NCBI GenBank assembly: GCA_022828595.1
Contig: JAKGHH010000001.1
Coordinates: 211,681,848 to 211,745,847, forward strand
DNA: 64,000 bases
Direction: 5' to 3'
Source: Nelumbo lutea
Lineage: Eukaryota > Streptophyta > Magnoliopsida > Proteales > Nelumbonaceae
Positions 10,683 through 23,016 of the stretch are shown here, piece after piece (the first letter of the stretch is position 1; each line of letters begins with the position of its first letter). A program made the position numbers and the translations under genes. The notes beneath the pieces were generated by a model. It did no database searches. It worked only from the letters and a program-made list of their open reading frames with translations, and was not told the origin of the DNA.

Positions 10683-12376
10683 AAGTTGCTTTCAGAGACA
10701 TTGGTCCACTAACTTTTTTCTCTGTACAAATGTACCTGTTACTCAAACAAACATCATATTCCAAAGCATATATTTTCTTTTAAAGAAGTTGAATTTAGAT
10801 GGGAGAAAAAAATCTTATTCAAACCCAATTTTCTATATTTTATTTAATATTTACCCCCATGTAAAAATATTGATGCATTTGGCGCTTAAAAGCTCAAAAC
10901 ATGTGTAAGGCAAAAGCATTATTTTTTCTTTTTCTTTTCTTTTTTTTTTGTCTAGGCAAATGGGCTACACAGTCCCCTGTTGTTCTCAATCCTAAGAAAT
11001 GTAATCAACATGCGGCTTTACCAGTAAAGCCAGCTGGCATTTTTGGTTATATAATCCAAGTGCAAATTAACAACATTTATTTTTCGCAAAATGAACTTTC
11101 TGTTCCATTTAATATGATAGTCATGAATCATCCATGCATGCCGTATGTTCCTTGCTATTTGCTAATGCCTCTTCAGCCTCTGCTAATGGTCCCTATAGTT
11201 CTGTGTCTGTGCTTCCATTGACTTAGCAATGATAGCGTAGGCCGTCATCATGGACATCTGAAGTTTTCTCCGATCAATAGGGAGTTGGAATCAACTATAT
11301 TTCTCCGGCAAGAGGCCAACAGCTACTTGGCCAAGAATGAGTGAAAAGATCGGTTATATTGTCTCCCCTGAAATAACGCGTAGTAGGAGCTTGTGAGCAT
11401 GGGATTCAAAGCAAATGTATTTTCCTCGCATCACAGCCCAACGCGTCTCCTCATCGGAGAAATCTAAAAAAAAAGACCAGACTCAAGAAAATTCACTCGA
11501 TTTTTTAATATAATAGATCTATCATATTTATGACGAAGAGAATCAACAGATGATTCTTTTATTGCCTTCAGTAATATGAATTATGAAATAGTCTTTTCCG
11601 TTTAAGCACGAATCAATTCCATTTGGAATGCGCTTCCAAACACAGCTACCAATACAATCACTATGAATAGCTACAGAGAATTGGGGATTTTCATAGCGGA
11701 AGCTTGAATACAGAAAAGATGAAAAATAATTATTTTAATCAGTGCACATGTATGGTAAACTGCAGTTGTCAGACCTTCTTTCACTTTTAAATGTCAGTTC
11801 GGATCAGGTAGTCACAACACTGCAAGCACTTTTATGAATACTTAGTAAGTTTTTGGACACTTGGCCTTTAAAATATCCCCCAGCCTTACAGTCTACCCTT
11901 GAAAAAATTAAAAATCACTTTTGTTGGTTGTTAGAATATTTATCAAGTGTTCATTGAATGTATTTACTATATTGTGCCTACTAGATTTGGCCCCTCTAAA
12001 CGTCTATTGGCTGCAAATTCAAGGGAATAGGAAAACTTATATAAGTCTATTCTCTATTCAACCTGTGGGTTGTACAATGGGGGATATATCCCATCATCAC
12101 CACCCATTGTTCTTCCAAACCTGGTAGCAATGGGATCTGATTCCATGTCATTGCTACACAAGACCTTACTAATTCATTAATTAACCAGTCGGCATTATCA
12201 TGTCTTTCTGATATCATAGTTGAACCCATTAAAATTTAGGTAGTTGAGTGAAATACACTTTGGCCCATAGTATAGGGTGCTACATGGGACTACATGGGAT
12301 TTATCATATAAATTCCCATCCTCTAATCACAACTGTGAGGAATGTGGAGAGCCACCTAAAAGACTAATGTTCTTAA
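10683..12376. other. 3' flank and intergenic sequence; weak coding-like traces on the minus strand
   Basis: No gene is supported. The first few hundred bases are probably 3' UTR. Between about 11706 and 11350 the minus strand carries two open stretches in different frames: FRYENPQFSVAIHSDCIGSC then, after a frame change, SSVDSLRHKYDRSIIL and WAVMRGKYICFESHAHKLLL, closed by a stop. The composition looks protein-like, but I recognise no family and see no start. Confidence 0.4.
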
Positions 12377-14819
12377 TGCATGATCATTTCTATTGAAATT
12401 AATATAAAAGCAATAGGTGGGAATGTTATGTTCAAACTAGATATGGCCAAAGCCTATGATAGGATGAACTGGGATTTTATCTTCACCACTCTTCACAAGT
12501 TTGGATTCAACAATATTTGGATTGATTTAATTCGTATTTGCATGTGTAATTGCTGGTTTTCAGTCATGATTAACGGATCTCCCATTGGCTACTTTCACTC
12601 TAGAAGGGATTTAAGGCAAGGTATCCTCTTTTTCCTAGCCTTTTTATTCTTGTAGAGGAGGTGCTGAGTAGAGGTTTGAATGAAATTTATAGAAATGGTT
12701 TTTGTTTTGTATTATGCCCTTCCCAAAGCTTGCTTGCCTATGTCCCACAGTCTTCTTACAGATGATATTATAATCTTTGCTAAGGGAGGAAAAAAGGGGC
12801 CTTATGAATCTCGTTTCTTTTTTCTTAGTGTATGAGAAAGCCTTTGGACAATTTGTAAGTAAAAAGAAATCATACTTTATAGTTCACACAAAGATGAATA
12901 TTTCATCTATAAGTATCATAAAAAATGCCATTGGCTTTAAACAAAAATAGTTTCCTTTTCTACCTTGGATCTCCCATTGGTTTTAGGAAGCTAAAAATTA
13001 TTGATTTTGAGCCCATTGTTATGAGAATTAAAAAAAAAATTGAGGGGGTGGAAGGGTAAATTATTATTTTCTAGAGGATGCTTGGTTCTTATTAGACACG
13101 TCTTGCAATCTATGCGAATTCATATTCTTAGTGTTGTTACTCCTCCCAAAGTTGTTATCAACGGGATTCACTCTTTATTTGCCAATTTCTTTGGGGGATC
13201 TTCTGACTATGAAAATAGGTTGCACTGGGCTGGTTGGCAAAAAAATTGTAATCCTCTCAAAGAGGGGGGTCTAGCCAATAGATCTCTCTATGACGTTGCA
13301 AAGGCTTTCACTCTCAAAGCTTGGTTCCATCTTATTGAAAGCAAAAGCATATGGTCTGGATTTATATCTTGTAAATATGTGAGATCTACCCATTGTGCTT
13401 CTCTCTAGAGTACAAGAATGAGCTCAAAATTTTGGAAAATATGATTGAGATGAAAGAGATAGCATTACGCCATTGCCAATGGTTGATTGGAAAGGTGAGA
13501 TTTCTTTTTGGTATGATCATTTGACAAGTTCAAGGCCTCTCATACATGAAATATAGAATGAGAATGTTCAAGACTTCTCTTTCGATCAAGTCTTACTTCA
13601 AGATGGCAATTGGTCTTTTGATTCAGTGACTTTGCCTCCTCAATTCATTATGGATTTGGTTAAAATGATTAAAGTCTCTATTAACGATGAAGATGATAAA
13701 TTCATTTGGAATGTAAATCCAAATGGTGAATTCTTTTGATTAAAGTCTCTCTCTCTCTCTCTTCAACTTGGAACCTTATTAGGTCTTCCTACAAAAATTT
13801 CTGTATTTATTTGGAGGTTTCTTTATGGTGCTATTTCTTTTGATGATGCCATTAAGAAAAGGGGTATATAGCTTGCTTCTAAATGTTGTTGTGGTGATCA
13901 TAGTGTTGAAAATTTTAATCGTGTTTTTGCTAATAGATCTCTAGCAAATATATTATGGAGCTATTATAGCAACCTCTTTGATGTCCTCATATTTCAATCT
14001 CAACATGTGGTGGACAGAATTTATATGTGGTGGATTATTCATGGCTGGGCTCAGGCTTGGCTTTTGCCAAAATTTGAATGGGTCCGGCCTGAAGCCTGAG
14101 CCCGACACAATATATGTCAGGCCTGAATCCCGGCCCATGAGCAGGTCTAGTAGTGGAACCTTGTTGTAAGAGATTCTCAAGTTCATCATCTTTACTCCAT
14201 CATGATGTGGATGATTTGGAAAGAGATGCAACCGTAGAATTGAAAGTAAAGGTGCTCTAGCTTCAACTCCCATCAAACAATTAAAAAGAACTATCATTTG
14301 ATGGGTCTAGTGACATCCACCTATTAATCTTCCTTTTAAGTTAAATGTTGATGGGTTTGTGGAGGGAATCTAGGTGAAAGTGGAGGAGGTGGTGTTGTGA
14401 GAAATAATATTGGTATGTTCCATTTGGGCTTGCACAATTATTATGGTAATGGGTCCTTTATCGTTGCAAAATTTTTAGATCTTTGTGTTGGCCTCAAGCT
14501 TTGTCTCAAGCAAGGAATAATGATGAATGATGTGGAAAATGATAATAAATGTCTTGTTGACATCCTTTTTAGAAAAAAACACCATACCGTAGAGTATCAC
14601 TTATATTTTGTGCGAAATTAAAAGAATGAGGTCCATCATGCACATTAAATTCTCTTATGTTCGTAGAGAGGGGAATAGATGTGCTGATTTATTGGCCAAT
14701 AGGGGCATTAATCAAAAACTTTTTTCATCCATATATAGCTCCTCACAGAATGCTCCACATGACCTTGTGAAGATTTTGAAGGAAGACTACCAAAGACTTC
14801 CAGTTTTATATAAAGGGTA
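12377..14819 (+). mobile_element. Decayed LINE fragment (RT, zinc-finger RVT, RNase H)
   Basis: Plus-strand RT is clear at the left: MFKLDMAKAYDRMNWDF (catalytic D), then WFSVMINGSPIGYFHS and RRDLRQGILF. Further on are LIRHVLQSMRIHILSVV and GIHSLFANFFGGSSDYENRL (13040-13408), a zinc-finger RVT relic with FIWRFLYGAISFDDAIKKRG near 13800, and an RNase H relic near 14340-14819 with GGGGVVRNNIG and REGNRCADLLANRG. Many stops and frame changes make it much older than the LINE at 3345. Endonuclease and ORF1 are missing, so it is 5'-truncated. A GC-richer patch at 14035-14160 may be a later small insertion. Confidence 0.85.
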
Positions 14820-17800
14820 AAGTGCTTTTTCTGAAATGGGGACGTCATTTGACCTATTTTCTGAATTTACAACACTATTTCTAGATGAAGAAAGAGAGCA
14901 GAGTAATGAAGTTACAAGCTCTAACTCGACCCATTCTGATAGCAATTGGTGCAGTTCAAATATGAAGAAAGATAATGAAAGAAATTTGCTCAAAGAAATA
15001 GAAAAGAGAAAAATAAAATTGAATGGAACTTCATTAATATAAGATGACTTACAAAATGAGGCAATAAGGTTGGGGATTCATTCACCCAAGAAAAGACTCT
15101 CTCAACTCTCAAAGAAAGCTCTAAGCTTCTCAAAATGAAATAATTCCATGCCTCTCTACTTTGAGATTATAGGGCTTTATACATATACAGAATAAAACTA
15201 ATTATTGAAGCATTAAATGAAAAAACAATTGTTGGAGCATTAAATGAAAAAAAAAAGATGTTAGAGCATTGAATGAGAAGATAACCATGGGAGATTTTAA
15301 TGAAAAATTAACTATTAGAAGTCCACTGACAAAGTCATATGATTCTTTGTTTCTTGGACTATGATGCAACTCAAATATGAAGAAAGATAATAAAAGAAAT
15401 TTACCGAAAGAAATAGAATGAAGGAATTGGTTGGACTCAAAGTGTTGGCAAGAAGAATTCAATGGATAGAAAGCAAGAGCTTCTTCCTTTGGTAAAAGTT
15501 GCAGAAGTGGAAATATTAATTTCAAATAGAGAACTATTTGGACTAATGAAAGACTACTATAAAGAACATTGATGAGGCATGAAATTCTAGCTCTATAGGT
15601 CTAAACCCATACTCTTATTTAAAAGTTCATCCCAACTGTTTTAAACCAATGGTAGGTCAATTGGAATAAATTTGAACCCATCCTCTATAGGACAAGTGAG
15701 TTGAAACAAATTCTAGCTTTGTTTTAAACCAAGGACAGGTCAGTTGAAATTCTAGCTTTGTTCAACTTTTGAAGATATTTTGAATAAGCTTAAAGCAATA
15801 AATTCGAGAGGGTATGATACATTATAAAGCTATTACTAATGATATTATTGGCATGATATGGTATATTACACTTGTTATGTGAAACCAGTCTTGCCAGAAA
15901 TCTCACTTTTGTGGAAACGGTTTTGTGTGAGAGATGAACCTGTACGCCCTAATCTTTTTTTTAGTGAGTCTTGAGTGGACCTCTATTATACCATTAAGGA
16001 GTTGGTCATTAATAAGATATGTATTGATTATAACATATTGGATATGTAGGTACATCAAAATGATTTCATTTGGGTTGATTAATATATACCCAACAAAGAT
16101 ACCAGTGTACATGATGAAATGCATCAAAATCAACCTCTAAGGTGGGATCAAATTTTTGCAATTACTACGTGCGTTTGTTGCACGATGGTGGCTTGTTGGG
16201 CATTTTTCTCATTAGCCATATGCTTCATATTAATTTTAAAATGAACATATGTGACTTCTCTCCCTTTTATATATTTTTTGATAGGTCATGTTTTATATAT
16301 TTGAGAATGATTTAACCATAATAGAGTACAATATAGTTTGAAGTGGGCTTATGATTTTATGTGTTTTTCATTTAGAGAATTAATATAAGGAAACAGAATG
16401 ATGCCAAACACGGGCTCATTCTGCAAAACAAAAGTCAAATGACTGTGCCAAACACATCTTATAGATTCTTTTGATGAGAATTCTTAGGCTGCACTTGGTA
16501 AAAGTGCAAAAAGTGAATGTACTAACGTGAATGCAAATTTATCCAAATATAAGGATGCAAATATGATTCAGCTTCACATTTAAAGATTTATAGTGACTTG
16601 TTTGGTTGTAATGGGTACAAACGTGAATCTATAGGTTCGAACCAAAACATTTTACATCGACCAATGTTGAATGTAAGGTTCTACTTGTTTCCCATGAAAA
16701 TTCATTTGTACCAGTACAAATAGATGGGGTTACAAATGAAATTTTGGTCTATTTTGCTTTGACTTTTATGCTATTCTGATTTAATTTTGATTTTACTTCA
16801 TCTGCACTGCAAATAAACAGAGTGAGGAGAAACCTACAACAGAATTAAACCAAAATAGTACTCTTAACTTATTTGCACTTCTATGGTTTCGTACTAGTGC
16901 AGTTTCACAAGCTCTAGAGATTGCTTCTACTGGAGTCCAGATTTGCTCACACATTACGCATAGGTAGGGCTGGCAATTTTGACATTCCTTCTCCTTTTTT
17001 CTTAAACATGTTCTCAATATAACATTTATAATAGACAAAGTACTACCTTCCCCTTTCATACAAAAAAAAAGGGTTTTCTACAACTCTCAAATGACGAAGA
17101 CAATAGGATCCTCTTAAATGGTGACTAACTTTATTCTAAGCTTCAAGCTCTGTATTTGGTCCTACCCTTAAGAATCAAGACAGGAAAACAAACACAACTG
17201 TGTAGCAAAATAGCAGCGCTTGCTTACATTCCATATTAGTTTCAGTTTCACTTGGTAGAGGTCATGTGGAGGATCAATTCAATCACACGGGAGATATAAG
17301 TATTGTTGGGAGAATCACGAAATCAAGCAAACTCTAACCAAGTTCTAAAACAGTGGAAATAATATTTTTTCTCCCTCTTTGTGTGAATCTGTTAGGAAAC
17401 AATTTAGTAGAGCTTAAAACCAAAGAACAAGCATATAAGAACACAACCAAGTTTACATGGAAAAACCTTCCCGGTGTGGGAAGGAAAAAACTACGGTCAC
17501 CCAAAAACTTTCACTATCAAGAAAGTAATTGTACAAGGGTTCTCTCTAGATAAAACTAGATGCATACAATCAGCAAATCATCAAGAAAATACATTTCTTG
17601 GAAACTAACAAATATCTCAAGATAATGGAGAAATCTCACCCAAAATAGGGGGTACTGTTCACGGACTCATATCTCACAAACCAGTGAGCAAAACCAAATC
17701 TCCAACGTTCATATTGAAGACCTTAAGTCGTGAACATGCTTGCAAAATTTCAGCTCAATTAGACCACAAACGACCTTAGATCGAAGCATAAGATGAAAAC

Positions 17801-18728
17801 TGTGCAGGCTGGAATTCGAAAAGTCTGCTCCTTTTCTCTCTCTGTTTTTACATGGGATTCTCCTCTTTTTCTTTCCTCTTTCAATCTTTTAGCAGCCAAC
17901 ACCACTAAAAAGTTATTTCCTTTGAATATTTTCATTTGGACAAAAATACCCTCATCCATGGGCTCAAAAATACCACATGGGCTTCTTGGGCCATTCTCCA
18001 CATAAGAGGGAAACCCAACAAGTATAACCCCATTCTTTATCATCCCAAGAAATGAGCTTAACTAAGTTTTAGTTTCATTTTTTTTTTAATTTCAGCAGTG
18101 AAACCACACCTTCTTCTCCTAGAGGTTTGAGTCTTCTTTGTTGATGGTTAGAATTCCCCATAAAAAATTTCTGCATTTTTTCTGAATTTTCAAGTGGGTT
18201 TAAAATGTAGCAATATTGACCATGTTTGGTTCAACTCCCACTCTTTTTCATTATTATTCAAGATGAAACTCTAAAAGGGATAAGAATGGGTAGAATGAAA
18301 AAACATTGCTATGAATCAAACACTTTTTTCCTAAAAAAAATGGAACTCTTTTAAAATTGACAAGTGCCCTATGTTGTTCATTCTCATTCTTAAAAAATAG
18401 TGCTAGTGGTCATGAACCACTAGCCTAGGTCGTTAATATCACGGGCATAAAAGTTTACCGGTGGATGGTTGGTGGTCAATGCCCATTGAAATAAGTTTTC
18501 ACAACTGTCTACAAATAAACATCAATGGTGGTGATTTTGTAAACTTATGCTGATGGTTTATGACCACGAGCTGATTATTTTTCATGCTATAGCTCACCTT
18601 AATTTTTGTGCTATGAGCTGATTTTTTCATTATCAAAAGAATGAGGCCCATGGTAAGAATTTTGTAATCAACCACTCTAATGTTATTCATTCTTACTCGT
18701 TTTTGCCTAGAATGAGCAAGAATTAAAA
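14820..18728. other. Intergenic stretch of repeat debris, no gene seen
   Basis: I see no supportable coding gene in about 3.9 kb. It holds a pair of imperfect 50-bp direct repeats (AATATGAAGAAAGATAAT... at about 14960 and 15373), short repeats built on GGAGCATTAAATGAAAAA near 15200-15270, and a stretch at 17320-17560 with ACATGGAAAAACCTTCCCGG that resembles repetitive plant retroelement sequence. None could be bounded. Confidence 0.5.
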
Positions 18729-18839
18729 TGTTAACGTGATAGAGTCCACGTAACTAACCACTTGAGGATCTCACTTAATAAGTCAATATGTTTTATCTTC
18801 TACTTTTTTCTATTTTTGAATTTGAATGGTTGTAATCTA
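18729..18839 (+). mobile_element. 5' LTR of the copia element, truncated
   Basis: About 110 bp align with the first 115 bp of the 3' LTR, up to GAATTTGAATGGTTGTAATC, with scattered substitutions and small gaps. The match stops where TAGGAATGGCAATGGGG begins. The rest of the LTR, primer-binding site and gag were not found. Confidence 0.85.
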
Positions 18840-19340
18840 GGAATGGCAATGGGGAGGGTTCGGGGTGGGGATTACATTCCCCATCCCCGACCTCGACCCC
18901 CAAATCACCCCATCCTCGTCCCCGATCCCCAGTGAGAAAAGGAATCCCCCCTCCATCCCCGACCCCGACGGGGATGAATTCTCCATTGGAGACCCGAATC
19001 CCCAATGGACTAAGAGTGATTACCCAATTCCAGAGAGATTGAGAGAGACTGAGAGTGAGGTCGGCGACAGAGAGAGAAAGAGAGAGAGATTGAGAAAGAC
19101 TGAGAGTGAGCTCAGCGATAAAGAGAGAAAGAGAGAGAGAGATTGAGAAAGAGATTGAGATTGAGAGAAATACCAAGAGTTTGAGACAAAGAGAGAGAAA
19201 GAGAGAGAGATGACCATTGTGAGAGTTGAGGTCGACGATGAGAGAGAGAGAGTTCGACGGGCGACGGAAATGGCGGTTGGTGACGATAGACGGAGGTTGA
19301 AGGAAGATTAAAGAACTGAAACTCTTCTTTGACAGTAGCT
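18838..19340. mobile_element. hAT-like non-autonomous relic and GA-rich repeat
   Basis: The left end TAGGAATGGCAATGGGG is the same terminal sequence seen at 46010 and, in variant form, near 36420. GC-rich CCCCGACC/CCCCATCC sequence follows, then a GA-rich tract where a segment near 19033 is repeated near 19086 (GACTGAGAGTGAG). No matching right end (CCATTGCCATTCCTA type) was found, so it is probably truncated. The long open frames here are a by-product of the low-complexity GA sequence. Confidence 0.55.
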
Positions 19341-19404
19341 TCGGTTCACCATGCACCTAGAAAATACTCGTCCTCATGACAGTAGCTTCAGTTCCCTTTA
19401 ATCG

Positions 19405-19738
19405 ATGGGTTGACGCTTTTGAAACTGCCACTTTTCATATCAACAAGCTTCCAACACCAGTTCTTAAGATGTAGTCCCTATGACAACATTTATTTAGATC
19501 TACACCAAATTATTTGGATTAATGAGTGTTTGGGTGTGCTTTCTACCCCATTTTACATCTGTATAATCACAATAAGCTTCAATATAGATCTGCAAAATGT
19601 GTCTTTATGGGCTACACCATGCGTCACAAAGGCTACAAGTGCCTTCACTTATCTTTTCAACGTATGTATATCTCTTGAAATGTGGTATTCAATGAAGATG
19701 AATTTCCATTTGCTGCTACGTCTCCACCACGTAGCTTA
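19405..19738 (+). pseudogene. Copia integrase C-terminal relic
   Basis: The frame opens AFETATFHINKLPTPVLKM, matching the copia integrase motif before the GKGYKCL region. It shifts, then reads as a decayed copy of the MGYxxxHKGYKCL / MYISRNVVFNE stretch (for example CISLEMWYSMKMNFH in the visible frame). It ends in a C run at 19740-19752 and a CCA repeat. The catalytic integrase core is absent. Confidence 0.75.
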
Positions 19739-19775
19739 GCCCCCCCCCCCCCACCACCACCACCACCACACACAC

Positions 19776-20180
19776 ATGAGTCTAGTCGGTTCACCTCCTA
19801 TTCGGCTTCCTCAACCTACTACCTATCATGGGGTTGCATCTGATTTGCTACTTTCTTCTCATGGCCCACGTCCCACATCAACTGCATCTGGTGCCTCACT
19901 TGAACCCACTGTTCAGCCCATCGGTTCCCCTATAGTTGCATCATCTTCTACTCATGGGCTTGAACAACCTGAAGCTGTTTCCATTAGACCCATTATTTTC
20001 TCTAATATTCTTGAGACTATTGGTCGTATGGTGACTCATTCTATGCATGGGGTGTACAAGCCAAATTCCCATTATGCTTTAGTTGCTTCTCCCTTTCCTG
20101 TAATGGAGTCCACATGTTACTCTCAAGCCCATAAACATTCACTAAGGGCCCTTGCAATGGCTGAAGAGTACAAGGCTTTA
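19776..20180 (+). pseudogene. Copia pol linker between integrase and RT
   Basis: One open frame with a proline/serine-rich linker, then MVTHSMHGVYKPNSHYAL and CYSQAHKHSLRALAMAEEYK AL in the order typical of copia pol just before the RT domain. It is cut exactly at codon TTA by the PIF/Harbinger-like element. The next pol codons (IQNNTWSLV) resume at 23017. Confidence 0.88.
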
Positions 20181-23013
20181 GGGTCCAGTCCGTTTGGTTC
20201 GCATGAATAGGGGTTCGGAATTGGACCAGGCGTTTGGTTGGGTGGAATTGGAATTTGATTCCCATTCCGAGTGGAATGTCAATCCCCCATTTAGGGAATA
20301 GCCATTCCCGACCCACCCTCTAGGAATCAGAATCCTATTCTCGTTTCTTAAAATAACAAAAAACGAGACTGAATCTGCTCCTCACACCTGACACCTCACA
20401 CACACATCCTATCTTGCATTGGGAACATCTCCCGTACTTATTAGTTATTATTCATGGGAGATGTTGATCTCGTAACCAAAAAAACAAAATTACATAAAAG
20501 CCCTCAAACCCTTTTCATTGCCATTTCCAACTTTCTAACCCTCTCTCCTTCATCTTTCGTCTCTCTCCTTGTAGCTGAAGTTTGAAGAACAGATTTGGAA
20601 GCTTCGGCGACGGCAAGGTAAGTCACCATTGATTTTGCTCTCTCTCCTCTCCTATTCTTCTTCATTCTCTCCTTTTGCTGAGAAAAAAGGATACTACATC
20701 AGATGCTGAAGATTCTGACCCAAGTTTCAATAAAATATTCTTTCATTTTGTTTTTCCCTTCTAGTGTTTGCATTCTCTATTTTATTGACTAATTTTGTGC
20801 AATCCCTTGGTCGAGCTGAAGTATCTATACCACTAGCGCTAATTCTTTTCAGTCTTCCATTGTAGTGTTGCATGGGCCACCCCAATGTAGGTTGGTAATC
20901 TCAAGTTGACCTACATTGGATCTATGGGAACCAACGACTGGTTTTTTTCGGTTTCTTATGAATCCAACGAGTTTATGATTTTGTCCTGAGTTGACCTGTT
21001 TAAATGCCAAATTATGGTACATGCAGTTGCTTCCATAAGTCCCAAGGAAAAAAAAAAGCAAAGGGAACAAGCTGTAAATATTTTTCATTCAACAAAGATA
21101 TGCATATTGCATAAGAATGGAATCAACACTATATTGAAACTTACAAACAAGTTTATTGTACACATGGAACATTGGGAGAAATGACCTGAAGTTTGTTTAT
21201 CATAAAAGAACAAAAAGACCCGAAACATAGAGAAGAGGAAATACTAGTTCATCATTTTACAACGATATCCTACATTTTTAGTTTCACAACTCCAAACAAA
21301 ATTCTAGGAGAAATGGAATCCATTTAGAAGGCCTACTAAAACAATCAACTTCATCATATGTTTTAATCCATCTAATAGAATGCTTGTATCATCATCATCA
21401 TTCGTCACATAAGCCTTACCCCAACCATATAGGGTTGGCTGCATGAATCTTGTTTTGCCATCCTGCTAAATTAGGTGCTTAATTCATTTCTTACTACTTC
21501 AACAGTTCAACCCATGTCCTGTTTGGTCTGCCTCTAGCCCTTCTAGCCCCTTCAACTTGCAGTAGACCTTTCTTCTTAGGGGTGTTGTAAATGGTCTTCT
21601 ATGCACATGGCCAAATTGGAAATGCTCCTACGTTCCTTTGAATGATTTTGTTTCTGTCCTATCCTTTCTAGTTTTTAAATTCATCCATCTGAGCATACAA
21701 ATTTATGCCACACATCCAAGAGAATGTATCATTCTTTGAAATATTTCATGTATACAGTTTCTGTTTAGGCCATCTCAATCTCTGGCATATTGTCAATAGT
21801 AATATTCATTTTAAATCAATAAAAAGCAAATTGTTATGTACCAAAAGAGAGCAAGGATTCATTAGTCTGAGCTACTGGAACAGAGCCATGATATTCTCAA
21901 ATAGAGTTTCCAACTCCAATTGAAGCATAACAATAGAATTATCTCACCCCCTTGACCTGTCTAAATTCTAGTCACTCCTAAAAGTCTTAGGTTTCTAGTA
22001 CATATATCAGAATTGAACTTAACAATTCATTCGGAATTTTTTTTGGACAAATCCTGCATAACAAGCTCTCTAGAAGCTATTTAAAATCGTTGCTAATTAC
22101 AAGCAAATAGAGGTGTTAAGGTAACACCCAACCCAACTACAAAAGACAGACAACAGAAATGTTGAAGGCAGTAATCGCCAAGGGACCTCCTAAGACACCT
22201 TAAGAGACTGTTTTGCAGCAATTTTTATCCTTGTCCACATGATTACATGGAATTTAAACCATACTAAACTCAAAATTTCCAACTATATGGATTTAAACCA
22301 ATGATACTTGGACACAACAAGGACATTACTAGACAAGGTGTTTACACTAAAAATTGAGGTATCCGGCATGAAATATAATCCTTGTATAGGTATCTGGGTA
22401 TCATAGGTTTAAATGGTACATGATTGTCTAGTAGCAAATTGAAGTACCATTTAAACCAAAGATTGGAGTGGAAAAGGTGCTACTAGATCAACTAATAGCA
22501 AATTGAAGTAAACTGATTGAGGCAAAAACCAATATAGAGGCAAATCCTATTGCTCAGGTTAACCTGATAATCTCAAAGGTCTAATAGTCAATTGAGAAGA
22601 GTGAGAAGAGTTTTCAAGAGACAAGAGAGAATGAATCAAAGGTCATTACAAGGGGGAAAGAAGTAGAGAATATTGTTACTAGTAAAAATATCGGAGAGGG
22701 ACATGGAAAAAAAACAGTCGGGGAAGAAGAAAAATAATTAGCAATATCATTTTCAAAGGTTTTTGAAAGAAAGTGATGCCAAGAATAGGTGATTCCGATT
22801 CCAGCTTCTAATTGAACCAAAAAGGGGGCAGAATTGGAAACTTTGGTTGATTCCAATTCTGGCTTCTAATTCAACCAAACAGCAACAACAAGAATCTGAT
22901 TCCGATTCATGATTAAACCAAACAGATGCCAGAAATAGGTGATTCTGATTCCGATTCCTTGGGATTTTGATTCCGATTCCGATTCCGGTCTTGTTCGTGA
23001 ACCAAACACACCC
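20181..23013. mobile_element. PIF/Harbinger-like element, non-autonomous, 2.8 kb
   Basis: Ends are GGGTCCAGTCCGTTTGGTTC and the complement of GGGTGTGTTTGGTTCACG, the GGG...GTTTGGTT terminus of Tourist/PIF-Harbinger elements. A 3-bp TTA duplication flanks it (20178-20180 and 23014-23016). No transposase or MYB-like ORF was recognised. Near both ends are short GATTCC/GGAATC repeats facing each other. Near 20560-20615 an exon-like stretch with a donor-like GGCAAG|GTAAGT suggests captured or ancestral gene sequence, and an RTE-type tail lies at 21385-21690. Confidence 0.85.
21385..21690 (-). mobile_element. RTE-clade LINE 3' end (or SINE sharing it)
   Basis: CATCATCATCATTCGTCACA followed by AAGCCTTACCCCAACCATAT and GGGTTGGCTGCATGAATC is the reverse complement of the common plant RTE-type 3' end. 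These elements end in GATGAT-type simple repeats instead of poly(A). It is nested inside the PIF/Harbinger-like element. How far it extends to the right is uncertain. Confidence 0.6.
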
Positions 23014-23016
23014 TTA

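Noticed and set aside
11223..11760. Organellar DNA insertion
   Set aside because: The less AT-biased composition raised the idea, but I could not match it to any plastid or mitochondrial gene that I know, so it is left unassigned.
18793..19356. Long open frames on both strands in the GA-rich tract
   Set aside because: The sequence is a GAGA-type low-complexity repeat. Open frames on both strands follow from the repeat and give only S/L or R/E-rich peptides.
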